A stretch of DNA of 64,000 bases, taken from positions 1-64,000 of the forward strand of contig JAUNUP010000002.1 of assembly GCA_030538115.1 (NCBI GenBank), given 5' to 3'. The DNA comes from Dermatophilus congolensis (GTDB taxonomy: Bacteria; Actinomycetota; Actinomycetes; Actinomycetales; Dermatophilaceae). Below the pieces are notes generated by a model. The model did no database searches. It was not told where the DNA came from and saw only the letters and a program-made list of their open reading frames with translations. The stretch's first letter is position 1. Each line of letters begins with the position of its first letter. The position numbers were made by a program, and so were the translations under genes. This document shows positions 56,850-64,000 of the stretch, one piece after another.

Positions 56850-56904
56850 GTGCCGTGGCACAGGTGCTGGGAGGCGAGATGCGCGAGAACATGTGCCACG
56901 GCAC
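56850..56904 (-). repeat. 55-base palindromic intergenic repeat, copy E
   Basis: GTGCCGTGGCACAGGTGCTG at the left and ACATGTGCCACGGCAC at the right; reversed, it aligns with copy A over nearly its whole length, including the CCTCCCAGCACCTGTG part. An extra half (GTGCCGTGGCAC) lies at 56918-56929. Confidence 0.8.
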
Positions 56905-56956
56905 CCCCTCGACGGAGGTGCCGTGGCACGGAACGGGCGGGCTCAGCAGACGTCGC

Positions 56957-57475
56957 TCAGAGGCGACGGCACTGGTCTTCCTTGTTGCCCTTCACGGTGT
57001 TCTTGCCGCCGGTGGGCATGTGGCGGTTGCTCTTGCACTGCAGGTTGCCGTCTACACGGTTCGATGTGACGGCCTGCTTGCCGCGGTTGTTGAAGAGCTG
57101 GATGTCGCCGTCAACAGTGTTGCGGGTGAGAGTGGCCGACTGGCCCTTCTCCAACTGGATGTTGCCGTCGACCCGCGTCGAACTGGCGACGACGATCTTG
57201 TGGTTCTGCGACTGGATGTTGCCGTCGACGGTGCTGCCCGAGATGCGCAGCGTCGCATTGCGGGCCAACTGGATGTTGCCGTCGACACGGCTGTTGATGA
57301 TGACGCAGGTCGCGCCGGAGCGGACGACGATGTCTTTCTTCACGGTCTTGCGGTTGACGGTTCCGTTGCACGACGTGGAGTCGGCCGCGGCCGGGAGGGC
57401 GGTCATGCCGATCATCGAGACGCTCGCGAGCAGCGTGAGTCCGGCGGTGGCGAGACGGCGAGGCTTGGTGTGCAT
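56957..57475 (-). CDS. Secreted VDGNIQ-repeat protein (possible beta-solenoid)
   Basis: Encodes 172 residues with a Sec signal peptide (LATAGLTLLASVSMIGMTAL, cleavage after about PAAA, residue 31). The mature part consists of 19-20 residue repeats, each with VDG(N/D)(I/L)Q: VDG begins at residues 64, 83, 102, 121 and 141, and VKGN at 161 is a sixth. The period and the alternating hydrophobic pattern suit one coil of a right-handed beta-helix. Four Cys (36, 57, 147, 169) at the two ends could form capping disulphides. Function unknown. Copy E of the repeat lies just after its stop. Confidence 0.8.
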   Translation of the reverse strand: MHTKPRRLATAGLTLLASVSMIGMTALPAAADSTSCNGTVNRKTVKKDIVVRSGATCVIINSRVDGNIQLARNATLRISGSTVDGNIQSQNHKIVVASSTRVDGNIQLEKGQSATLTRNTVDGDIQLFNNRGKQAVTSNRVDGNLQCKSNRHMPTGGKNTVKGNKEDQCRRL

Positions 57476-57619
57476 GGCGATTCCTTCCGAAAACGGATGA
57501 CACGGCCGCCGCCCCCTGAACGGCGGCCGACCGGTAGTGCCCTTTCAGGCTCGCCACGCAACATGGCGGCAACGTGAGCCGAACATGAGAGCCTTCTCAT
57601 GCGCAGCACTTAACCGCCG

Positions 57620-58582
57620 TCACGGTCGCTTGGTCACGCGCTCCAGGGTGCTCTTGCCGAACAGCGAATCCAGCAGGTCGACCGCGAGTTCGGCCGTCGC
57701 ATTGCGGAGGTCGAGGGCCGGGTTCAACTCCACCAGGTCGACGGATCCCAGGCGTCCGGTGTCGGCGATCATCTCCATGACGAGCTGTGCCTCCCGGTAG
57801 GTGGGGCCGCCGATCACGGGCGTGCCGACTCCGGGCGCGACCTGCGGGTCGATGAAGTCGAGGTCGAGGCTCAGGTGCACGTGCGTGTTCTCGTCGACAT
57901 TGCGCAGTGCCCGCGCCATGACGACCCGCATCCCGACCTCGTCGATGAACCGCATGTCGTAGACCTGCACGCCCTCCTGCGCGAGAAACCGCTTCTCCCC
58001 GGAGTCGACGCTGCGCAGCCCGACCTGGCGGATATCCGCGGTGTCGATCGCGGGCGTGCGATCCGACATCCCCGTCAGCTCGTCGGGCCCGTGCCCGAGC
58101 AGGCACGCCACCGGCATCCCGTGGATGTTGCCGGAGGGGGTCAGCTCGGCCGTGTTGAAGTCGGCGTGCGCGTCGACCCACACGATCAGCAGCTTCTTAC
58201 CGGCCGCGCGGCAGTGCTCGGCCACCGCGCTGATCGAGCCGACGGCCAGGCAGTGGTCGCCGCCGAGAAGGATCGGCAGCCGCCCGTCGGCGAGTTCGCG
58301 CGCCGTCGCGTCACGCACGACCTCGTTCCACTCGATCACCTCGGGCAGGTGTCGATACCCGTCGACCGGAGCCGACTGCGGGTTGTCAGGCCCGGCCAGG
58401 TCACCGACGTCGCGCACCTCGGCTCCGAACCGCTCCAGCGACGGCCCGATGCCCGCCACCCGCAGCGCGCCCGGCCCGAGACGGCACCCCACCGTGCTCG
58501 CACCGATGTCGGTCGGTGCTCCGATCAGCGAAACCTTGGTCGTGCCAGCCGTCTCCACAAGTGTCTCCACGGGTGTTTCCAC
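57620..58582 (-). CDS. rocF: Arginase
   Basis: Encodes 320 residues. The manganese ligands are in LGGDHCLAVGS, VWVDAHADFNT and LSLDLDFIDPQVAPGVGTP, with SGNIHGMPVACLLG for arginine binding; SLIGAPTDIGASTVGCRLGP opens the domain. The sequence is closer to arginase than to agmatinase. It splits arginine to ornithine and urea. The GTG start at 58582 gives an N-terminus METPVETLVET encoded by a short 12-base tandem repeat; a start further in is possible. It lies 21 bases after the symporter gene, so uptake and breakdown are probably cotranscribed. Confidence 0.93.
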   Translation of the reverse strand: METPVETLVETAGTTKVSLIGAPTDIGASTVGCRLGPGALRVAGIGPSLERFGAEVRDVGDLAGPDNPQSAPVDGYRHLPEVIEWNEVVRDATARELADGRLPILLGGDHCLAVGSISAVAEHCRAAGKKLLIVWVDAHADFNTAELTPSGNIHGMPVACLLGHGPDELTGMSDRTPAIDTADIRQVGLRSVDSGEKRFLAQEGVQVYDMRFIDEVGMRVVMARALRNVDENTHVHLSLDLDFIDPQVAPGVGTPVIGGPTYREAQLVMEMIADTGRLGSVDLVELNPALDLRNATAELAVDLLDSLFGKSTLERVTKRP

Positions 58583-58603
58583 GGGCGTGTCCCTTCCTGC
58601 TGG

Positions 58604-60127
58604 TCAGGCTCGTGCGCCCTCGGCAACCTCGCCGGCTCCGGTCACGTCGACGTTCGGCGTGATCTTGTTGCGGTCGATGAGGTGGACTGCGACGTACGAG
58701 ATGAGTCCCACGATGATGCCGAACGTGATGGGCCAGTTGCCACCGATGGCGAAGTCGACCTGGCCGGTGCTCTCGCCGTAGGCCATCGTCCCGGCTACGA
58801 CCGCGGCACTCGCCGCCAGCGACACGAGACCCGCGCGCGGGCTGATGCGCTTGAGCAGGAACGACGCGATCACCGGTATGAACACGCAGCCGGAGAGGAA
58901 CCCGTAGGCGAGGTCGAGGGCCTTGAAGATGTCGCTGATCAGCACTGCGAGCACGATCGTGAAGAGCCCGATGCTCAGCGCGATGGCCCGGTTGATCCAC
59001 ACGTCACGGTGCACGGTGGTGTGCCCGTGCAGGTCTACCTCGCCCGTCATGGCGGCTGTGTCGGCGTCCGCGGACGTCACGCCGCGCACGAAGCGCAGGA
59101 AGATGTCGTTGTAGACCACGGTCGAGCAGGCGAGGATCGTGCCCGAGGCCACCGACATGGAGGCGGCCATCGCCGCAGCCAGCAGCAGCCCGGCCACGCC
59201 CGGGGGCAGGAACGCGGCGACTCCGGCCTCGAACGCGAGCGACGGATTGTCGAGCTGGATACCGGCCGCGAGCACCGCCATGCCGAGCATGACGCCCGCG
59301 AAGGCGTAGAGGATCGAATAGACACCCGCGGCGAGGGTGCCGGATTTCGCGATCGTGTCGTTGCGCGCGGTGAAGACTCGCTGCCAGATGTCCTGCCCGA
59401 TCACGAGACCCGGCACGTAGAGCAGCACCCAGTAGAGGCTTCCCGAGAATCCGTAGGCGCCGAAATCCCAGTGCCCCTCGGGCAGCTTTTCGACGAGTCC
59501 CGAGAATCCGCCGATCCGGTCGTCGGCGAGCACGAAGAACGGCACGAAAATCATGACGCCGAGGGTCTTGATGACGAACTGAACGATGTCGGTGAGGGTC
59601 ACCGACCACATGCCGCCGAGGAAGGTGTAGAAAACCACCACGGCACCGGCGAGCACCATCGCCAGGGTCATGTTCATGTCGAAGATCCCGGTGATGATCG
59701 CCCCCATCGCCACCACCTGAACGACGGTGAGCGCGATCGTGTAGATGATCGTCAGCACGGCTCCGAAGACCCGTGCGGTGGTGCCGTAATTGCGCTCGAT
59801 CACCTCGTTGATCGAGAGCGCGCGCATGCGGTTGAGCTTGCTGGAGACGAGCATTCCCAGCAGGATCAGGCCCATTCCGAGCGAGCCTCCGACCCACAGC
59901 CCGGCGATACCGGTCTCGTACCCCTTACCGGTTCCGCCCACCGTCACCGCGCCGCCGACTGCGAGTGCCGCCATGCACCCGAAGAACATCGGAAACCCGA
60001 GTCTGCGCCCGGCGACGAGGTAGTCCTCCCGGCTTTTCGCCATCCGCATCGAATACACACCGATGCCGATCATGGCGGCGAAATACAGGGCGATGATCGC
60101 GTAATCGATCGCGTGAATGGACTCCAT
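58604..60127 (-). CDS. Sodium:solute symporter family transporter
   Basis: Encodes 507 residues with about 13 membrane helices. Family marks of the SSS group are AIIALYFAAMIGIGVYSMRM, SREDYLVAGRRLGFPMFFGC, GGGA-type AVGGAVTVGGTGKGYETGIAG and LPPGVAGLLLAAAMAASMSVASGTILA, which carries the sodium-site serines. The adjacent arginase suggests arginine or a related nitrogen compound as substrate; this is inference. It starts 295 bases from the divergent response-regulator gene. Confidence 0.9.
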   Translation of the reverse strand: MESIHAIDYAIIALYFAAMIGIGVYSMRMAKSREDYLVAGRRLGFPMFFGCMAALAVGGAVTVGGTGKGYETGIAGLWVGGSLGMGLILLGMLVSSKLNRMRALSINEVIERNYGTTARVFGAVLTIIYTIALTVVQVVAMGAIITGIFDMNMTLAMVLAGAVVVFYTFLGGMWSVTLTDIVQFVIKTLGVMIFVPFFVLADDRIGGFSGLVEKLPEGHWDFGAYGFSGSLYWVLLYVPGLVIGQDIWQRVFTARNDTIAKSGTLAAGVYSILYAFAGVMLGMAVLAAGIQLDNPSLAFEAGVAAFLPPGVAGLLLAAAMAASMSVASGTILACSTVVYNDIFLRFVRGVTSADADTAAMTGEVDLHGHTTVHRDVWINRAIALSIGLFTIVLAVLISDIFKALDLAYGFLSGCVFIPVIASFLLKRISPRAGLVSLAASAAVVAGTMAYGESTGQVDFAIGGNWPITFGIIVGLISYVAVHLIDRNKITPNVDVTGAGEVAEGARA

Positions 60128-60235
60128 GGCGCGCTTCTCTCGGGAGGGTGGGCTGAGGGATCGTTACCCGCGCAATAGTGGCACTCCCTCGCGGCCTCTG
60201 TCCGCCGACCACACCACAAACGAGGCGTTCGAACG

Positions 60236-60263
60236 CACGTACGTCATCGCGTTGACGTACGTG
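60236..60263. promoter_or_regulatory. 28-base inverted repeat in the symporter / response-regulator gap
   Basis: CACGTACGTCA and TGACGTACGTG form a perfect 11-base inverted repeat with a 6-base spacer (TCGCGT). Its right arm is the start of a 23-base box (60253-60275) that recurs with 20 identities at 19520-19542. Confidence 0.65.
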
Positions 60264-60302
60264 TGAATACGCGCGCAGGCCGATGCCCGCCGGGTTGCGG
60301 GC

Positions 60303-60381
60303 GGCATACGGTCGTATCACCGAGTTCGGCACGCACCAGGGGGCTTGCCGAACTCGGTGCCACAGACGGCATACCGTCGTA
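60303..60381. promoter_or_regulatory. Hairpin with flanking direct repeats before the response regulator
   Basis: CACCGAGTTCGGCA (60318-60331) and TGCCGAACTCGGTG (60346-60359) make a perfect 14-base-pair stem with a 14-base loop. It is flanked by near-identical direct repeats GGCATACGGTCGTA (60303) and GGCATACCGTCGTA (60368). The last repeat ends 41 bases before the gene start, so this is a likely leader element or operator cluster. Confidence 0.6.
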
Positions 60382-60422
60382 GGCACCGACGCTGATCACC
60401 GATCGAGAGTGAGTTCGAAGAC

Positions 60423-61151
60423 ATGACAACGCTGCTCGTCGTCGACGACGACGCCATGGTTCGCAGCGGCATTGCCATGCTCCTCGCTGTTCATCCCGAT
60501 CTGCAGATCATCGGCGAGGCCGCCGACGGAGCCGAAGCAGTGGTGATGGCCGACGAAAAGTCGCCCGATGTCGTGCTCATGGACATCAACATGCCTGGCC
60601 TCGATGGCGTCAGCGCCACGAGGCGGCTACTCGGGGAGGGAGATGGGGGCTCGCGCGGCGGGGGCAGGGGGAAGCCCCCGCCGCGAGTGTTGGCGCTCAC
60701 CACGTTCGACGACGAAGGCACCGTGCTCCGGGTCATCCGGGCGGGGGCGAGTGGCTTCATCGTGAAAGACACGGCTCCGGCGCTTCTCGCGGAGGCGGTA
60801 CGTGCGGTCGCTGCCGGCAACAGCTGGCTCGACCCGTCGGTCACCTCGCCGGTGCTCGACGCCCTCCGCCGCGAGCAGCCACCCGAGCGAGACCGCCTCA
60901 CGGGCAGGCTCGCCACGCTCACAGAACGTGAGCTTCAGGTTCTGCGGCTCATGGCCGACGGCCTGACCAACGCCGAGATCGGGCGCCGCTTCGTCGTCAG
61001 CGAAGCGACCGTGCGCACCCACGTCTCGCGAATCCTCATGAAGACCGACTGTCACGACCGCACGCAGGCGGTGGTGCTCGCGTACAGATCCGGCCTCGTG
61101 CCCGTCTCCGCGCCGCCCTCGCCTGCTTCCGGAACGGAGAACGAGCCATGA
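60423..61151 (+). CDS. NarL/LuxR-type response regulator
   Basis: Encodes 242 residues. The receiver domain has the acidic pocket VVDDDAMVR, the phosphorylated D54 in VLMDINMPGLDG, T94 in LALTTFDDEG and K115 in GFIVKDTAPALL. The C-terminal LuxR helix-turn-helix is LTERELQVLRLMADGLTNAE with VSEATVRTHVSRILMKT. A Gly/Arg/Pro-rich insertion (residues 71-87) breaks the receiver after the fourth helix start; in DNA it is a strong GC hairpin. Its stop overlaps the next gene by 4 bases, forming an operon with the kinase. Confidence 0.95.
   Translation: MTTLLVVDDDAMVRSGIAMLLAVHPDLQIIGEAADGAEAVVMADEKSPDVVLMDINMPGLDGVSATRRLLGEGDGGSRGGGRGKPPPRVLALTTFDDEGTVLRVIRAGASGFIVKDTAPALLAEAVRAVAAGNSWLDPSVTSPVLDALRREQPPERDRLTGRLATLTERELQVLRLMADGLTNAEIGRRFVVSEATVRTHVSRILMKTDCHDRTQAVVLAYRSGLVPVSAPPSPASGTENEP
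60650..60687. repeat. GC-rich hairpin insertion inside the response-regulator gene
   Basis: CTCGCG-CG-GCGGGGGC pairs with GCCCCCGCCGCGAG across AGGGGGAA. It encodes most of the 17-residue insertion GEGDGGSRGGGRGKPPP, which has no counterpart in typical NarL receivers, so it looks like an in-frame inserted palindromic element. Confidence 0.6.
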
Positions 61152-61681
61152 AAGCAGAACCCGTCGACAACGACACTCTCCCGGCTGAGGTGAGGGTCAG
61201 CGTCTGGTCGTTGAAGCCCGGGGGGATCACGGGCAGCTACCTCGGCGACGGCGTGCTGACCAGTAAGGATTTCGTCGTCCTGCACCCGCGCGCCGCCCAG
61301 GCCGCCATCGAGGCCGGCCCGCCGCCACGGCTCCGCGTGGTCGTCGAGACACCGTGGGCGCGGTACGTCACCAACGGCAGCGTGATGCAGCCGGCAGAAC
61401 CCGCAGGCCGGCTCCTCATCGCGGTCGAACTCGACTGGCCGATCACCGAAGACCCCAACCCGATGCCGCCCGCCCACGACGCCGACGGCCTCACCGCCCT
61501 GGAGGCATGGCTCGCCGACGCCGAGGCCGCCTGCCCCTCCGACGAGCCGTATCGCCCCAAGCGAACCGGCTACACGCGCAAACCTCGCCCGAGGCATGTC
61601 TCGAACGGCAACGCGGCCGCGGCTGCCGCGAAAGAGCCTTGGTGGTGCACGGTTTGGCCAGGATGTTGGGGGTGCAAGTAG
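61148..61681 (+). CDS. Unknown protein with Trp/Cys-rich C-terminus, in two-component operon
   Basis: Encodes 177 residues, coupled by ATGA to the response regulator and overlapping the kinase start. Residues 14-105 have beta-type segments (VRVSVWSLKPGG, GVLTSKDFVVLHP, RLRVVVETPWARYVT, RLLIAVELDWPI) that faintly recall trypsin-like barrels, but no catalytic triad is visible. Then comes a Pro-rich, basic part (PYRPKRTGYTRKPRPRH), six alanines (156-161) and the tail EPWWCTVWPGCWGCK with four Trp and three Cys. No signal peptide or membrane helix is seen. The tail could bind metal or heme, form disulphides, or be a modified-peptide core. No family recognised. Confidence 0.7.
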   Translation: MKAEPVDNDTLPAEVRVSVWSLKPGGITGSYLGDGVLTSKDFVVLHPRAAQAAIEAGPPPRLRVVVETPWARYVTNGSVMQPAEPAGRLLIAVELDWPITEDPNPMPPAHDADGLTALEAWLADAEAACPSDEPYRPKRTGYTRKPRPRHVSNGNAAAAAAKEPWWCTVWPGCWGCK

Positions 61682-62883
61682 CCACACGATTCGTCTCGCG
61701 CCCAGGCGGCCCGCTCTCTCGGAGGTGGCGGGTCGCCTCGAGGCGTGCGCCCATCTGCCTCGCCGCGTTCGGTCTCGACCTGCTGCTCTGGGGCGGTGAC
61801 ACCGGGCTCCGCTGGGGCGGCGAGGTGCCCGCGGCGCTCGTGCTCGCCACCGGCATCGCCTTGTACACCGCGATCGCCGCACTGCCCGAAGCACGCCGTC
61901 TCACCTTCGCGCTGGCGTTCGTGTACTCGGTGGCGTGGACGATACTCATTCCGCACTACCAGCCGTTCACGGCGCTGCTGTTGGTGCTCTACTACCTCGC
62001 GCGCAGCATGCCGATGCGGCCCGCACTCCCCTACCTGCTGGCCACCGCGGTGCCGTGGGCGCTGCACACAGCGAACAGCGTCGTGGTCGCCGAGCTCGAC
62101 GCACCTGCGGCTTTGATCCCGGCGACCTTGTGGTTCGTCATGACAGCACTCGCCTGGATGGCGGGACGGTACGGCTTCCGGCTCGAAGAGACGGCCCGAC
62201 TCCGCGAAGAGGCCGTGTCGACCGAGGCGTTGCTCGCCCGTCAGGAGGACCGGTTGGCCCTCTCCCGCGAGTTGCACGACGTGCTCTCGCACTCGATGGG
62301 CGCCATCGCGCTGCAGGCCGCGGGCGCCAAGGCCATCGCCGCGGCAGGCGATCAGCCTCTCGACCCGCGCGTCGCGGGCGCGTTGGAGATGATCGCGACC
62401 ACAAGCACCGACTCGATGCGTGAACTGCGCCGCCTGCTCGGATTTCTCCGCGACAACGGGGCCGTCGAGGTGGAGACGAGCGACGGCCCGATCGCGCGGA
62501 TCGGCGAGATCGGGGTTCTCGTCGACCGCACGCGCGCGTGCGGCATCACCGTCGCCTCGCACACGGTCGGCACCCCGTTCGAGATGCCCACCCGGCACGA
62601 GCACGCCGCCTACCGCGTGGTGCAGGAGGGCCTCGCCAACGTGCTGCGCCACGGAGGCCGCGGCAGCCGCGCCCTCCTCACACTCACCTGGTCCGATGCA
62701 GGCCTCACGATCGACCTCCTCACCCGCGCCGGCATGGGCCGTGACCCGGCGGTGGCCGAGCACGGCAGCGGCCTGGGCCTAAGAGGCCTGGAGGCCCGAC
62801 TCAAAGCAGTGGGCGGCACCCTGCAGGCAGGCCCGGAAGGCGAAACCTTCCACCTGACCGCAACCATCCCGAAGACCGAGTGA
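61663..62883 (+). CDS. NarL-family sensor histidine kinase
   Basis: Encodes 406 residues from ATG 61663 (or 403 from GTG 61672). Five to six membrane helices fill residues 30-168. The HisKA_3 box with phosphorylated H205 is ALSRELHDVLSHSMGAIALQ, and the ATPase domain has EHAAYRVVQEGLANVLRHGG and GSGLGLRGLEARLKAVGGTL. There is no outside sensor domain; it probably senses through the membrane part or the companion protein at 61148. It phosphorylates the regulator at 60423. It converges on the phosphatase gene with 3 bases between stops. Confidence 0.94.
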   Translation: MLGVQVATRFVSRPGGPLSRRWRVASRRAPICLAAFGLDLLLWGGDTGLRWGGEVPAALVLATGIALYTAIAALPEARRLTFALAFVYSVAWTILIPHYQPFTALLLVLYYLARSMPMRPALPYLLATAVPWALHTANSVVVAELDAPAALIPATLWFVMTALAWMAGRYGFRLEETARLREEAVSTEALLARQEDRLALSRELHDVLSHSMGAIALQAAGAKAIAAAGDQPLDPRVAGALEMIATTSTDSMRELRRLLGFLRDNGAVEVETSDGPIARIGEIGVLVDRTRACGITVASHTVGTPFEMPTRHEHAAYRVVQEGLANVLRHGGRGSRALLTLTWSDAGLTIDLLTRAGMGRDPAVAEHGSGLGLRGLEARLKAVGGTLQAGPEGETFHLTATIPKTE

Positions 62884-62886
62884 GCC

Positions 62887-63723
62887 TCAGGCTGTCGCCG
62901 ACAGTCGCTGGACCACCGACTCCAAGGTCGGGTACCGGCCCCCGGGTCCGACGGCGTAGTACGAACGACGTCTGAAGCTCGTCCGCGGATCCGCGTCGGG
63001 GGCGCCATGCTCGAAGCCCACGTAGTGTCCCTGCGTCGCGCGCACCATGAGCGCCCCCGCCGCCACATCCCAGGGGTTGGTGTGCATGTCGAAAGTCGCG
63101 TCGGCCCAACCGGCCGCCACATGCGCGAGGCCGAGCGCGCCGCTTCCCATCGCACGCACCGACCCCATGCGGCGGGCGAGCTCGCCGGCTGCCGAGAGCG
63201 CCTCCTCGCCGTTGGCTTCGAGATCGAGAAACCGGGGGAACGTGCAGATGACTGTCGCGCCGTTCTCGTCGGCAGCGGCGGCTCGACGAGTCCGTAGCTC
63301 GCCATCGACACGGAACCCGTCGACATCGACGCTGAACTCCATACCCGACATCGGGTCGACGATCGCGCCGGCCACGACGAGACCGTCGACCTCCGCCGCC
63401 ACCGAGACGCACCAGAACGCGATGCCGGAGGCGAAGTTCACGGTTCCGTCGATGGGATCGACGTGCCACGTGATGGCCCCCGTGCCGACTGCGCCGCCTT
63501 CCTCACCCCTGACGGTGCTGTCCGGCTCGTCCTCGAAAATGACCCGTCGCAACAGTTCCTCCGAGGCCGCGTCATGCTCCGTAACCAGGTCGAAGGGGTT
63601 GCCCTTCGCCTCCACGCGCATGTCGGTACGGAAGACTCCCTTGAGATACGTCGCGGACGTCCAGGCCGCCCGCACCGCGACCGACCTCAGACGGCGTGAG
63701 ACATCGGCAGCGACGGGCGTCAC
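62887..63723 (-). CDS. Inositol monophosphatase family protein
   Basis: Encodes 278 residues. The metal site motifs are VRGEEGG (E74), VDPIDGTVNF (D89, D92) and TNPWDVAAGALMVRATQGHY. This Li-sensitive phosphatase superfamily includes inositol-1-phosphatase, PAP phosphatase and histidinol-phosphate phosphatase HisN. HisN is a possible role, given the his genes elsewhere in the window, but nothing here decides it. Its start overlaps the stop of the ABC ATPase gene by 4 bases, so it is cotranscribed with a transporter. Confidence 0.9.
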   Translation of the reverse strand: MTPVAADVSRRLRSVAVRAAWTSATYLKGVFRTDMRVEAKGNPFDLVTEHDAASEELLRRVIFEDEPDSTVRGEEGGAVGTGAITWHVDPIDGTVNFASGIAFWCVSVAAEVDGLVVAGAIVDPMSGMEFSVDVDGFRVDGELRTRRAAAADENGATVICTFPRFLDLEANGEEALSAAGELARRMGSVRAMGSGALGLAHVAAGWADATFDMHTNPWDVAAGALMVRATQGHYVGFEHGAPDADPRTSFRRRSYYAVGPGGRYPTLESVVQRLSATA

Positions 63724-64000
63724 GTGGCCTGCTCACCGTCGAGCGGCATGAGCCACGTTCGTCCCTCCTCGAAAGCCACCTCGACCAGTTCGCCGGGCTC
63801 GAACGTCTGGTCGGCGTGTGGATCGGGAACCGCCGCCACGATGTTGCCCGCCTCGGTCTCGATCTCGTACTCGATGGATTCGCCGTAGAACATCGATGAA
63901 AGGGTGCGCCCGACCGCCCCTCCGACCTCCGCGCCATCGGGGCCGCTCCACTTGCTCAGACGCACCGACTCCGGCCGCACTAGCAGCGTCGATGCGGCAC
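63720..64000 (-). CDS. ABC transporter ATP-binding protein, C-terminal TOBE part (partial)
   Basis: Only the last 93 codons are inside the window; the frame is open to the right edge. The residues begin AASTLLVRPESVRLSKW and continue with GRTLSSMFYGESIEYEIETE and FEPGELVEVAFEEGRTWLMP, which is the TOBE_2 domain found at the end of PotA/FbpC/UgpC-type ATPases for polyamines, iron or sugars. The nucleotide-binding domain lies beyond the window. It overlaps the phosphatase gene by 4 bases. Confidence 0.8.
   Translation of the reverse strand, partial: AASTLLVRPESVRLSKWSGPDGAEVGGAVGRTLSSMFYGESIEYEIETEAGNIVAAVPDPHADQTFEPGELVEVAFEEGRTWLMPLDGEQAT

Overview
The window is high-GC DNA of an actinobacterium, most likely a member of the Micrococcales. 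The grounds are GTG starts, Shine-Dalgarno sites of the AGGAGG type, a DivIVA/Wag31-SepF-YggT division block, a MoxR-DUF58-transglutaminase operon divergent from mraZ, a PriA-type HisA and a DUF222/HNH gene. MurE carries the DNPR signature associated with meso-diaminopimelate ligases, which hints at a meso-DAP wall. No tRNA, rRNA, CRISPR array, prophage or intact insertion sequence was recognised.

Layout. 1-3561: a small acidic protein, a Uma2-type nuclease and a 12-TM membrane protein, set between two diverged copies of a uma2-end/hisA-end junction. 3562-8960 (minus strand): histidine operon reading hisD-hisC (one fused gene), hisB, an unknown gene, hisH, hisA/priA; hisF is not adjacent. 9292-15696: a FetB-like permease, an RHH protein plus SPFH protein pair, oligopeptidase B and a fatty-acyl reductase-like SDR enzyme. 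15839-19429: dnaE. 19672-22083: three exported proteins (unknown, lipoprotein, OmpA-like). 22102-44363 (minus strand): a nearly unbroken cell division and wall cluster transcribed mraZ, rsmH, ftsL, ftsI, murE, murF, mraY, murD, ftsW, murG, murC, ftsQ, ftsZ, pgeF, yggS, sepF, yggT, divIVA, lspA, rluD; most mur genes overlap by 4 bases. 44824-49561 (plus strand): moxR, DUF58 and transglutaminase genes. 49567-53464: lactate utilisation genes lutA and a fused lutBC, divergent from a D-2-hydroxyacid dehydrogenase. 53658-64000: DUF222/HNH protein, aminotransferase, a VDGNIQ-repeat secreted protein, arginase with a sodium:solute symporter, a two-component system with an odd third protein, an inositol-phosphatase-like enzyme and the end of an ABC transporter ATPase.

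How they work together. The mraZ-to-ftsQ genes make lipid II and the septal machine; FtsZ, SepF, DivIVA and YggT position it. TGGAG boxes at 10-base spacing occur upstream of mraZ and again, in the other direction, upstream of moxR, so MraZ may act on both. The his genes form one pathway block.

Unusual items: the HisD-HisC fusion; the LutB-LutC fusion; a dispersed, mostly exactly 55-base palindromic intergenic repeat (six copies); the uma2/hisA duplication scar; a protein ending in a Trp/Cys-rich tail encoded between a response regulator and its kinase; a 20/23-base box shared by two distant upstream regions; and several strong operator-like palindromes.
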